Part shown: positions 13,201 through 25,569 of the stretch, piece after piece
Position numbering within the stretch: position 1 is the first letter of the stretch
Layout: the number at the start of each line of letters is the position of its first letter
NCBI GenBank assembly: GCA_013398015.1
Contig: VZRR01011356.1
Location: 191,984 to 255,983 of the forward strand
Reading direction: 5' to 3'
From: Oreocharis arfaki
Taxonomy: Eukaryota > Chordata > Aves > Passeriformes > Paramythiidae
Length of the DNA: 64,000 nucleotides
The notes under the pieces: generated by a model
Database searches by the model: none
What the model was told of the DNA's origin: nothing
What the model saw: only the letters and a program-made list of their open reading frames with translations
Translations under genes and position numbers: made by a program

Positions 13201-14885
13201 TAACAGTAGGTCCATACCCACAAATTCAGGGAATGCTGTTTCAGTTTAGTCACATGGAATACAGATGCACAGAAACTGAGGCTTGTTAATGGTTCTGTGT
13301 GCCAGGAATAAGAATTGCTCGCCAGTTAGAGCTTTTGGTGGTTTCTGGTTTCCTGGAAGCAAAAACATTAATCTGGAGGCAGGGACACTGTGAAACACAC
13401 AATGTGACCTGTCCTCTGGCCTCTTTGGGGCTGTACCTGGCCAACCCTGGGTTGTCTTTGTAAGCCAGATTGTTCATCAAGCTGATGGATAGGTGCATAA
13501 ACCTTAAAGAAATGGCAGTCTGACAACTTAAAAAATAGATATTCATGTTTCAAATGTAATTTTTAAAAGAAGAAATAATGGCATACAATTCAAATTATTC
13601 CCCTACACTGGTGTAATTGCTATAATCAGCTGATAATGCAATCTGCTGGCAGGATTGGCCATCATTGCTATGGAGATATATTCACTGAGAGTAAATGTTC
13701 TTAAATAGCTTTTCCAGTTTATTAAGAATAAAGGGGCAAAGGACTCTCATTTGCACTCTTTTGGGAATTCTCATGTTGCTTATTTCTTTCTGAGTGTATG
13801 ACTTTGCTTCTTTGTTTCTGTGAGGTGTAAAACATGACCTTCTGTTACAGTAATTCCATTTGTTTTCTGAAAGGAAAATCAGTAGTTGAAGAAGACACAA
13901 AAAAGCATCCAGTGCTGCGTTCTCCTGATTTCCATTACTTGTGCATGTCCAGTGTTCCCAGCAAGGGAGTGGATGTTCTCAAGGCAGTAGCTAGGATCAG
14001 ATAATTTGGAAAAAGCGTTTGCAGGCCCATGATAGGAATAGCCACCTTAGCCCCGAAGATCTTTTTCCATTTTCTGGAGGAGAGAGTCCTCTATAGGAGA
14101 AACATGCTTGTAAACTTCTGGGTTTAGCATATGATGATCTCTCTTTTACATAGATTATGTAGTAATGTGAATTATTTTAAATGACTGAAAAGCTTAAAAG
14201 ACAATATTGTAAATATTATATCTTTAGTAGGCTGCAGATTTCATTGAAATGATTTCTGAAATTGGAGCACTGCCGATACACAATTATTGAGAGAGAGGAA
14301 TTTTTCTTTTGTATTGCTTTTTCTGTTGTATTACTGCAATATTAATATTTATTTGAATGGTAACATGTAAGTGTGTCTACAGCTTTCAAACGTAAACTTG
14401 AATAAGCAGGCTGGGCTTTGCAGTGTAAGCTGTGGAAGGTTTCCTTAGGCTTCCCTAAAAAGCCAAATCTCATCTGTGGCATCATTTGTCTGTCAGTTTT
14501 CTTTTCATTTTCTTTTTCTAAATAACACTGAAATGGAAGAATATTGATGCCTGAAGATGAACAGTTAATGGCAAATAAAATCTTTGTTTATTTGTCTTTT
14601 ATTTAGGTATACCACAGTATATTTTTGCATCTCTCCTGGGCCTGTGGTTGTCATTATGAAAAGCATATTTTATTATCCCTTCATAGTATTTACAGCTCTC
14701 TTTAGCCAGGTGCTTAACGATAGGTGTTACCATTACGTAATATACTCCAGTTCTAGAAGAAAAATACTCTTGCAACGTGCTGTCCCATTACGTGATACAT
14801 GCTCACATATCCTTTTTGATTGTAACTGTACAGCAAACTGTTTCTTTGCTTTGCTTACATTAATTTATTTGTGCTTATCCCACAG

Positions 14886-15006
14886 GTCTTGCAAGAGCTA
14901 AATCAGTTCCTAGTCATACATATTCCAATGAAGTGGTAACCCTATGGTACAGGCCTCCAGATGTCCTTCTGGGATCAACAGAATATTCCACCTGCCTTGA
15001 CATGTG
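14886..15006 (+). CDS. CDK14: CDK14 exon: activation segment through the APE-like motif (partial gene)
   Basis: This internal exon encodes 39 whole codons flanked by split codons. It starts with the last two bases of a glycine codon (the G of DFG by family alignment) and ends with the first two bases of a tryptophan codon. It reads LARAKSVPSHTYSNEVV, then TLWYRPPDVLLGS, then TEYSTCLDM. This is the kinase activation loop, with PPD (14954-14962) in place of the usual APE and the conserved C-lobe aspartate at 14999-15001. The TYSNEVVT stretch puts a serine (14924-14926) where CDK2 has its T-loop threonine. The acceptor is a pyrimidine-rich tract ending in CACAG, and the donor is GTAAGT. CDK14 is a PFTAIRE-type Ser/Thr kinase known to pair with cyclin Y at the membrane and phosphorylate LRP6 in Wnt signalling. 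The sequence fits CDK14 better than CDK15 or the PCTAIRE kinases, judged with the downstream exons. Confidence 0.96.
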
Positions 15007-15695
15007 GTAAGTATAGATGACAAGTCTCTGTAGATGCTTTAACTCTCGGTTTTTTTAGACATGTAAACCAAATATGTGTTGAGATTATTGGTACAGGTTG
15101 AAAAACATATGCGTAGTGATATGTGTGGCTCCTGCATTATCTCCCTAAAGGAATCCCCTTCTGCCACCCCACTGGCTGGCAGCTGATACCTGCTGTTGAC
15201 ACAGCACCCACTGGTGCTTTGCAAGAGACTGAGTTATTGATTGACTTTTGTAGTCTTAGTGTGGTCCTTTCATATGATATGACACTTGTTTTGCAGAAGA
15301 TAGACTTTCACCATGCCCACTTGTAGCAAGGACAAAACCAGAATTCTCTGGTTGGGAGCATAAAACCTCAGTTCTTAATCTCCTGTACTTGGTAGCAGTA
15401 AATATCATTGAATAGTTTTCTTTCAAGCCTACTGATTTTATTTAGACTTGCATGTTTAGAAGAGTAGTTTGATTTGTACAATATATATCACCTTGCTCAT
15501 TTTTGATGACATAATTCAGTCCTGTGTTGAGCAAGGAACAAGGAGGGTATTTCTTTTTTTGACTGTTAGAAACCAAGCTGGAAGTTCTTTGTTTATTCTG
15601 CAGGTTTTGAGGTGACAGGATCTCTGTAGTCTGTATAAATTCTGAAATATAGAAAAAAATCCTCTTCCTTACAAAAAAAGGAAGATGCTCCGGAA

Positions 15696-15770
15696 GATGT
15701 TTGGGTTTTGTTTTGTTTGGTTGCTTTGAGGATTTTTTGTTTGGCTGGTTGATTGGTTGATTTGCTTTTG
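15696..15770 (+). repeat. G/T-rich low-complexity tract
   Basis: GGGTTTTGTTTTGTTTGG and GGCTGGTTGATTGGTTGATT units. It holds little information beyond its composition. Confidence 0.75.
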
Positions 15771-18700
15771 ATTTTTTTAATGCATATTTAACTTTTTAAA
15801 CCTTTACAACTCACTCATTTGAGAAAAAATTATACCGAGGAATTTTCAGAAAAATACAGTATTTTTTTTGCAGTTCACTGAAGTATCTTTCTTTAATACA
15901 GCCAACCCAAAGTTAGAATTATGATTATATTGAAATCTAGGAGTAACTGTAAGATAAGGTTAAAAGCACCTTGTGTTTTCCTATGGTGTGTGGATAATAT
16001 TTCGACAGTAATCTTGCAGTGTAATATTGCAACTGAAGACCTAGGATTATTATTGAAACAATAATGCTAGCAGGAATATTTTTTTGCTGGGGAAGGGAAC
16101 TAAGCATGACTAGGCTGTCTTTAGTCCTGTAGCTGAAATCAGAGATTATGGGATGAAAACTTAGGTTTTCGTGAAAATCTTGACTCCTGGGGGCATGATT
16201 TAGAAGTCACAGGATTGTTTCATGTGAAGGGGTTGCAGAATATAAATACTAGAATATCTAATACTGAAGTGAGTGGTTCGTGTAACTGGGCCCTGGCTGC
16301 TGCAGTTCCTTGAGCTCTAAGGGAAGGTGAGCCAAGAGGCAAGAAAGGGAGAGTGAGAAAATTCCAGATGTGAACAGTGTGATACTACAAATGTGCCAGA
16401 GAGGCAAAGGCAGCATTGTTTGTATCAACTGTCTGGTTTTCCTCAGACCATTCTCCACTTCACAGATCTAAAATGATTTCCTTCTGTGTCTCAGTTGCTC
16501 ATCTATCCTAAAACTGTCCTGTTTTCCTAAATACCTGGTTCAACCTGGTGTCTTCACAGGTTGCATGCAATCTCCGCAGCCCATCTGCTCCTGATGTTTT
16601 ACAATCACCTCTGTTCCAAGTAATGCCTCAGACACCCTCAGCAAGAAGCTCAGCTTGCTTGGGGTGAGGCAGGACAACTGACTCAGAGGATGCAAATAGC
16701 TGGGAGAGATAAATTGTCCTTTCTGCTCATCTTCTCATAGTGGCCTCTACATTTGTTCAGTTCTTGAGTCACGTGTATTTGTGTATGTCTGCACGTAGAT
16801 GAGTCAATTTGTAAATGGCAAAGAGAATACACGGGAACAGCTAAAGAAAGATTTTAATGCTTTAATAGGGCAAACTGCTCAAAAAGCACTTTAAAATGCT
16901 TTTTTTAATATTTAAAAGCAACATTGGAAATTTATTTTTGTAACTTTTTGCAATTTAAAAAAACACTGCACTGTGAAACTGAACAAAGCATTTAAAACCA
17001 TTTTTTATTATTGCTGACAATTTTTCCACAAATAAAAATGGTTCACTCCAAAGTACAATAGCTTGTCATAAATAGATCTTTTAACATTCCTCCCAATGAT
17101 GATTTTAGTAAAAGAGCTATTAGAAGGTCCAATCAAAATATGTGGTGTTCCTGTAATAAAGATTAAGTCATGTAGCTAATTAAAAGCATTTTAAATTTAC
17201 TATACTTGCAGACTGAGCACGTCCTTCATAATCATATGTTTATATTCAAATTACATGGGCAGCAGGGAAGATCAAGGAAGGACTTAAAATGCTACTTCAG
17301 CAATCCAGGTCATTATTTTGATTCCTGATAAAAATGGCATGAGTAGTGGGGAAGAACACAATAGTTATGTCTTCAATGAGATCAATAAATGCTGTTCTCT
17401 TGCACAGAGCATTTCATATAGGCCTAAAGAAAACCCAAGGTGCTCAGGGACAGAAGTGGTGTGTTCTGTTTCAAATGAAAAACAATGTCATATTCCTCTT
17501 GTATTAAATTTGTAGCCCTTACAGTATTTCTTCTGCCCTGTACAAACTGTGAAGAGCTTAGGAAAAAGGGACCTGGTAATAGAGTTTCTTTCACATGGCA
17601 GCAATTTGTGCAGAGGCTCAGCATCTGCCACATCAGAAATCAGATGAGCGCAAATGTGTACTGTGTGGGACAGAAGAGGTTTAGATTTTTGCTTCTGTGC
17701 TTTGCTGGGTTATCTGAGACAGCACTTCCAGTTTGATTGTGAGAGGTGTAGCTGCGTGCCAAGGTCACTTATGCTTACTTGGCACATCTAACAGTGATGA
17801 CTGCTGGAGCACAGGCAGGCTTGGGGCTGTGCTTACACAATGGTTGTATAGAGCTGGCCCATAATTACATTAAAGCCATTTAGTGGCTTCCCAGAGTGGG
17901 AGGAAGGGAGACATGGAGAAACCTGTCTACCATCAGATTCCAAGATAATTTGGTAATTTGTTATCAAAAGTGTGTTTGCATCATTAGCATTTTTATGCAA
18001 TTACTGGCATTATGTCCTTATGGCAGATAGTGTGTGCTCTCCTGTGTCGTTATTGATGATCTACATGATGACAAAACTAGGCAGCCACTTCACTAAATAT
18101 TTAAATAATGTTAAGGTAGAAAGCACAGCTGTTTCCTCTATTTAGAGAACAGAAAAAAAATGAAGTCACAGGGCTTTTTCTATAGCCATGATAAATGACA
18201 TTTCATGGTGGTTCCCCAGGAACAGAAAGTGAGGCTCCCACTGAGTAGAAGACCAGCTGCATGAAAAAACCAGTCCAAATATTAACCACTGGACAGTGGC
18301 GGGGGAGCAGGTGGCAGAGGCTGTGGGCTATTTTTACACTTCATTTGCTGGTGTAGAGAATTAGAATAGTAACTAAAAGCTAATGATCCACATGCAATGT
18401 TACATTCTCCTGCGTTCTTTTTTAAATAGCCCCTGGCAATAAAATAATATTAATGAAGACGTACATGCAATAGTGGTGTCAGGCTGGTGATGGAAATCAG
18501 TGTGTTGGGCTTTGTGATTTACTGCTGACAGCATTTGATACAGCAGCATTATGTGAATGTATTATACAACCCATGACTGCATCAAAGAGTTGTGATAACC
18601 TTTGATATAGCTTTTTTATTTTCCCCTCTTGATGAGGGCTTACTAGTAGCTAGGAGAATGGTTTTGCATTGTCTCTGGTGTAACTTGTCCTAATCCTTGA

Positions 18701-20887
18701 ATTTTACAGTCCTTTGAAAGTCAATGCAAGGAAAATAGGCTTCAACACATAAAGGGTTTATGGATTACTAAAACCCATATATAAGTAACACAGAAACATA
18801 GGGAAAAAATCCCCAAATTAACCTATTCTATTTGTTCCTTACAGGAATAGTATAATATTAGTAAATGAGGCAGTTTAAACAGGCTGTTAAATCCATTTGA
18901 TTCTGGTAATGCATATGCTGCTGCTACATCTGGGTTGCTTACATCAAGAAGTGACTAGGGATATTTTATTTTGAAGGGCAGCTGGCTTTAAACTGTGTTT
19001 GCTAACAGCTGGCAGTTTTTTTGCATATCCTGTTGTTTTGTTTTTTAAAAAAATGCACTCTTAGTCACAGTACAGGCAACCTAAGCAGTTATGGGCTGGG
19101 ATGTATTTTAAATTCACTTTTATTAACTAGCATAAGCTATGTTTAGTACTGCAGAAGAAATAAATTAAAACTAGGTCAGTAAAGTGTTACAAAATTGCTT
19201 CTTAAATCACTCTTACTTTGTTACATCTGGGTTGTTATACATGATTTCAAATCTTAAGTTTAATTTTGGGAAACCTCTTCATAGGGAGTTTTTCTATCCT
19301 ATTATTAGAAAAATAAATGGTATTTTTCAGGAACACACCACTTTTCACACATAGCCTGCTATGACTGTGGATTTGAGTGCTCACTGTATTCCATGCATGC
19401 TTTCGTGAATATTTGACCAACAAAGATCTGCAACCGTAATTAAGATTTTTTTTTACATAAAAATTGATTTTGTCGTAGACACAAGTGCCCCAAATTATGT
19501 TTTTTACACGGGGGACATTACAAAGGCATCTTTATCCTGTTTCTCCTCTAAACAGTTTGAGGTGAGAGAAATGTGAGAGCAGTAGTCCCCGTATGCTCTG
19601 AAGAAATACTTCTTGGGGCCTGAGAGAGAAAACAGCATAGGGGAAATTAGCTCTTCTGCCCTTGATGTTCCTCAGGATTATGACTTCCACTGCAAAGAAA
19701 TGCTAATGTGTAGGATTAGGGTATTAAAGTGATATTGCAGTAACTATAAAGGTATTGTAATTAAATTTCTCTCGCTGTCAGTGAGTTCTTAGAAAGTTTT
19801 ATCAGCTGAATTAGCTTTTGATTGGAAAATTCTATAGGCTCAGATTCACAGAAATGCTGTGTTTGAGGAAATGAGGAACTGTCTGGGTCTGTAGTTATGG
19901 GAAGCGCATTTCAGTTCCTATCTGAAAAAAACTTTTATCCATTCGGTACATCAGATTTGCTGTTACTTTTTCATTGCTAGAAATAAATTTCATGTGTGTA
20001 AGGAAAGTGCATTATAAAGGTATCTGGATGCAGAAAAGAAAACCAGGAGGAACATGTTCAACAAGAAAGTGTCTCCTGGCAAAATGTTGCTCAAGTTTGA
20101 GGAGTATTGTCTTGAGCTTATTTTGACTCTGCTTTTATAGAACGAGTGAAAGATAGAAAGAATCCCACAAAAAGGGATCATGTAGATTTTAATCCTTCAT
20201 GAATATAGTATTTCTTAATAGAGAAACTGAGCATTGCTACAAAGAAAAAAAAATTCTGGAGCTTTTATTTCTAGGTATTCAGTGACACAGACACCACTCT
20301 ATTGTCTTGTAATTACAATTACTTCAAGTCTGGCTGTAAAGAAATACCTTAAGCTATCATGCTCTCAAGTAAATTAGTTTTCATTCATTGCATATGCTTC
20401 CTGCACAAATTTTAATGTTTTTTGTCATAATGAAAGGGAATTTTTGATTCACTCATTAATTCTCACGTGAGAACTACAATCTGTTTGCTTTATTGCCACT
20501 GTGTTTTTATCAGACTCTATCGTCCATCAGATGTTATTTCTTATATATCAAAGGGGCAGTGGTCATAAAAGACAAATTCCAACCAACTTCAGCATTTGTG
20601 GGTATCATGGCAGTCTGCTCCTGTAGAAATAAATCAAATTTTTGTCAGCTAAGAAGAAAAGAGTCCTTTGCTTTACATTCCTTTCCCCCAAAATTTGTTT
20701 TCATAGTTGTGTTCGTAAGCAGGATGATAAAGGAACATGACCTTTTTTCCCTGAATAAATCAGAGAACATAAAAATCTCCTTGCCCTTACAACATGTATA
20801 TTACTAGGATTTCATGGAAGATGCTCCAATATCACATCTTGGTGACAAATCCATAGAGAAATAAAGCAGTGTAATTTTGAAGGGAAG

Positions 20888-20952
20888 TGTGTGTGGGTTT
20901 TGTGGGGTTTTGTTTGTGTTTCTGTTTGTTTGTTTGTTTGAATGTTTGGTTT
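20888..20952 (+). repeat. G/T-rich low-complexity tract with (GTTT)n
   Basis: The tract mixes GTGTGTG, TGTGGGGTTTTG and four GTTT units (core 20923-20940). It produces valine, cysteine, phenylalanine and glycine-rich reading frames that are not genes. Confidence 0.85.
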
Positions 20953-23900
20953 TTAATTCTGATATATTTGACATTACTAACAGTGTGTGGTTTGGGAAGC
21001 TTGAATGAAAACTCTGTTGTTCCTTTGGCTTTCGGAAATCTCACCAGGGGGATTTTTGAAAGCAATTACTTGTTGTCATAAAATGGCTTCACCCTCTGAA
21101 GCCAAGCCCTGCACGCAGAAAACAGTCCTAATGACCAGGTAGAAATATTATGTGAAGATCCAGCACAGGTTTTCACTGTGAAGGCCATGCTGAATATTGT
21201 CACCTGCACTGATCCTGCTACAAAGAAGATCTGTTCAAGGTGGAATATTCAACAGTTCAAAACATACGGTTTCTATATTCTTGATTTAAGTATAAACTTT
21301 AAAACTTGGTTTGGAAACAGCTCCTCATTCTGGAGTGTGTCTCTAGTCACTTTTATGACTCCATCAAGAAAAATCATAATATTGACTGAAGGAATCATGC
21401 CTTATAATCTTTTATATATTATGCCTTACCAAAACTGTTATGCTTTTGTTTTTTTGGGTTTTTTTTAACAGTATTCAAGTACAGATATGCTGGAGATTCT
21501 TGTAGCAATAAGGATCTTTGTTACACAGAGGCAGGAATGTGATCCCTAAGCCAAACCTATAAAACCAATCCACCAACAAGCAAGTTAATTTAAAGGGAAT
21601 ACCCTTCTGAATTATAAAAGCTGTGCAGGAAAAAAAATAAAGGTGGTTCCCGAGGTGTTCATTTTTACAGGCTCATTTACTGTGTCCATTCAAATGCAAG
21701 AGAAGCCATTCAGCTGTGCTAGTAGCTCTTACTCTGTATAAGGCTGTACAGTGACAGCCAGAGTCCCAGGAAATTAAGCAGGACAATAGAAGAGCAATAT
21801 TAGATGGCACGGCCATGTATGGTCTCATCCATATATCAATAGGTTTAGTCATGCTTTTTGTCATCAGAGAGTAAACCACCCATTTCAGCATTAAATGGCT
21901 GTCACTTTTACTTTGCAAGTTTATCCTATGCCATTGCATTGGAAAGATCTCTGAAGAACATTGCAGCATTTGGCTTGTTTATCCAAACTCAGAAGTCCTG
22001 TAAAGAGAGTAGGAAAATCTGAACTGAATACACTGAAATTTGTTAAGGTAGTATTCTTTTGTCAAAAATTATTTATAAGTGCTTCCTGAGAATGTCATTG
22101 TATGCTGAGCATGCACGAATTTACCTAAATAACATACCCTTGGAGATGCATGCACATTAAAGCCTCTATTTCATATTTTAAGAAGTAATCTTTGCATCGT
22201 AGAAACTGGACATGGGAGTGATTTGTGAGATCATCTTATCCACTCTACTGTTAATGCAAGTCTATTTCCTGCAGAATATTCATAAGTATTTCAGCTTGTC
22301 TAGTTTTACATGACTGTAACTGTGCTTCAAGTCCATTGGGAGGCTGGCTAGCACAATTATTAATTGTATTTCTGTAACACTCACCCTAAAATTTCTATTT
22401 CCTAAAGGCATTCTGCTGTTTCTAGTTATACTGAATGGATCTACCTACCATTCTGGGAACCATAAAAGTCTTGATCAGTTCTTCCCTGTCCTTTATTTTG
22501 CATAATTTTAAGTACAGAATCATCACATTCTCCCTGTCCCTTGGGTTTTCTTGTGGCCAAGATGACACCATTTTCTTATTTTTCTTCAAAACCCAGTTCT
22601 ACTGGCATGAAAATAGTTTTTGCTTTGTTCAAAAACGTCTCTAAAGTGTTTAAAGTTTATGAGGTCTACAAAAACAAGACAAAATTTCATGGCCTTGCAG
22701 AGGCTTTATTTCTTTTCTCGTTCACAGTTACAGTTTGCAATGCAGGGATCCTATGACAGACTCAAGTTTCTACTTACTGTGATCCTAAGAGTCACTGATA
22801 CCACTATGACATCTAAAATACCATCCTGCCCTCTTGAAGCCTTTATGTGTTATTATGGTTTTCTGGGTATTTCCTATCCGTTTCCTAGTTCAATGCTGTA
22901 CTTTTTCTGTATTACTATTTTCCCTTTTCTTAGTATTCATTTAAACTTCTCTTTCTATTGACTTACTTGTCAATGTGCTGAACACCATAACCTTTGAAAC
23001 CAATCTCAAGCTTAATTTTCAAGTGGGCTGAAGGGAACAGCAGTCTTGCAGCTCAAATCTTGAAGGCTGCTTATATTTCTCTCCCCAGTGATTATCATAC
23101 CCTTTTGATTGTTGTATTAAGTGTTTATTTAACTCCAGTACTCTTTTATTTCAACTTGTGACTAAATGGAATTCTAGGCTGCACAAGAGTCCAAGAGATA
23201 TAATAGGGTTCTTCTTTCCAAGCAGGAAATTTTTCTTCAGTGTTCTTTGCTGTTCATACTTGATTTTTTTGCTCATACCTGTGTCAGAATCACTAAAAGT
23301 GGACAAATTTATAAATAATCTAAAGCAATACAAAATTTGGCAAAATCTTCCTGCTGCCCTTACAGCATTTCAGTTCAAACAGCTAGATGAAGATTCTCTG
23401 CAGATTTTTATATGATCTCAAATGAAATGCTGGTTTAATCAAATACCTGTTTTCTGGTTGCAAGAACAGAACTGTAATCCTCTTTTGTTTAGTCAAAGCT
23501 CAGTTGTTTTATTCCTCATCTTGAATAAATGGCTTCTGGCTGAAATCTTGAATTTTTCCCTGCCTGAGATGCTGGTACTGTTTATAAGTATTTGACTAGG
23601 ATATATTGTGCCTGTCTGTGCCTAATGAAGCACTAACCAGACTAAATGATGAATGGCAGTTTAATCAATTCAGTTCATTTGGTAACCAGCAGAAGCATAT
23701 GGAACATAAATTTTAACCTCTCTTTTATAAACACCTGATTTATTCTAAAATTTGACCACAACTGTGCTTTCCAAAGTTTTCTTGCACTTTTCTATGCCAA
23801 CAAGAAGCTTTACTTAAAATATCTATGCTTTGGGTTGTAGAATTAGAAAATGGTGATGTGTATTTAACGTTCTTCTTGAAAAAATTTGGCTGTCAACCGT

Positions 23901-25475
23901 CATTGTCCTGGAATGTAAAATCGTTTCATTATTGGGTATTTGTTGGCCTGAGAGATGAGTAAAGCACGGGTTATTTACTGATACTTTTAGTTGAGAGGTA
24001 TCTATGAGTACTCAGCTCCAGTCTTAATGAAAATATGCAACCTGTTTTAATTAGGTTGTTTTATTCTAGAACCACTTCCTCGCCAATATATGCACACATA
24101 TCCTAAAATTAAATGCTTCTTTCTGAATGCATCATCATGATGCATAAGCAATGAAAAGGTATGTAATTACTACATTCCAAATAATTTACTTCTAAAAACA
24201 AAGTTAAATGAGAGGTTATTGCTGGGTTTTTCTGACATAGAAACAAAACTCTCAGTTTTAGGGGGAGGTGGTACTGTAGTTACTGTTGAAATTCTTAGTT
24301 CATTTTGATATATGTTTTGGGGGTTTGAACATATTATTTTGAGTGAAGAGTGTTTTTGTGTGGTTGTTTACACAGACATGGTTGCAAGAGATATGTGGGT
24401 GTTTGCATATGAAAATTGTAGAAAAATGTATGCAGAAAAATGTAATTTAAGAAGTTGAAGTATATTATCAAAGTCTGCATCCTACTGATAGCCAAGAGGG
24501 ATGTTTTCCCTTAAAATTATTTTTGCTGGGGAAACAAGCAGCTCTTGAGCTGTTTTCACCCAAAAAAGATACCAGTCCAAGTTTGTAATTTGCTTTCCTT
24601 TGGAGATGCAGGAAGTTTACAGGTTATCTGGAATCTGAGATAGAGTCACAGAAGCTTTCCTCAACCTTTGAGAATCCGTTCTTTGTGCTGTAGTTAGCGT
24701 GCCTCAGATATTTTTACAGTCTGATTTCCCAGTACTTTTGCCACTGGCTTAACTCAGTGGGATGAAGTGGTCTCGTGTAAAGTATGTTTTGTGGGAAACC
24801 AAGGGCAGGAGCTGTAAAGGAAGTGGCTGTCACAGTGGGGAGAGGAGGGAGCCCATGGCTTCCCAGCCCATTGCAGGACCTCTCAGCCAGAGTTTCTGGG
24901 GAATGGGGTCAGCAGCTGTGGGTCTTGAGCTTCTTTCATTTAACCTGGAAGAGGGGAGAAGAAAGTCCAAGCAAGTACATCCCCGAAGTTACCAGCATTT
25001 GGGCAGTAGCTTAGTTCAGTGACTGTGAGCAGCCACGTGCCTGTTTCCTTTTTACTCACCTTTTCCCAGATTCTCCTCCTGTGCTAAGCCTTGCCAGTGT
25101 GCTTCCGTGTCCTCATTCTGTCCCCGTTCAGCTTCTCCCAAGGATGCTCGCTCACTGCCATTCCCACATCCCCAGAGTTTATTTGGGAGATGACAATTCT
25201 GCTTGGGAAGCACTGATACAGAAATCAGCAGCTGTGCCTTTATCGGTCTCAGCACCTACCAACCATATTCCTGCTACCTCTACACTTGTCTTCAAATGCC
25301 TGAGAAGTGTTCATTTCTAGACACTGATTTTAGCAAATGCACATGCCTGTCCTACCACCTGGCATCAATTAAGAAAAAAAAATTAAATGCTGGTAAAGAG
25401 AAAATAGCATTGTTGTTGGCTTTTTGGTCTATAAGAAATCTTTCTAACCTTGCCTTTATTTTTTTCCTTCTGTAG

Positions 25476-25569
25476 GGGAGTGGGTTGTATCTTTGTAGAA
25501 ATGATTCAAGGGGTCGCTGCTTTTCCAGGAATGAAAGACATTCAAGATCAACTTGAAAGAATATTTCTG
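25476..25569 (+). CDS. CDK14: CDK14 exon: start of the C-lobe after the APE-like motif (partial gene)
   Basis: The exon is 94 bases. Its first G completes the tryptophan codon split by the previous intron, followed by 31 codons reading GVGCIFVEMIQGVAAFPGMK then DIQDQLERIFL. Together with the previous exon this forms the CLDMWGVGCIFVEM block, which matches the DxWSxGCIFAEM motif of CDKs. The aspartate and the helix after it stabilise the catalytic loop. The FPG and the DQLERIF segments match the CDK pattern LFPG...DQLxRIF. The IQGVAAFPGMKDI wording is CDK14-like; as I recall the family, CDK15 has a different sequence here. The acceptor is a long pyrimidine tract ending in TGTAG, and the donor is GTGAGT. 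The exon ends on a codon boundary. Confidence 0.97.

Larger units (their letters stand above)
1..14885 (+). other. CDK14: CDK14 intron (3' part), upstream of the activation-loop exon
   Basis: This is the end of an intron that begins left of the window. It is AT-rich and shows no exon with family similarity. Reading frames up to 132 codons exist on both strands, but none resembles a known protein or has splice-supported neighbours. It holds an ATCC microsatellite (3877-3906), a 14-T run (8369-8382), a TTG repeat (10241-10256) and two clear inverted repeats (619-646, 8527-8557). I see nothing else definite. Confidence 0.85.
15007..25475 (+). other. CDK14: CDK14 intron of about 10.5 kb
   Basis: The intron runs from donor GTAAGT to acceptor TGTAG and interrupts a tryptophan codon after its second base. 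It contains G/T-rich low-complexity stretches near 15696-15770 and 20888-20952 and otherwise unremarkable AT-rich sequence. The segment 24760-25170 is richer in GC and has overlapping open frames on both strands, but no recognisable product. Confidence 0.93.

Noticed and set aside
24760..25320. GC-richer stretch with overlapping frames, considered as a retained exon or retrogene
   Set aside because: No family likeness on either strand, and the CpG content is ordinary.
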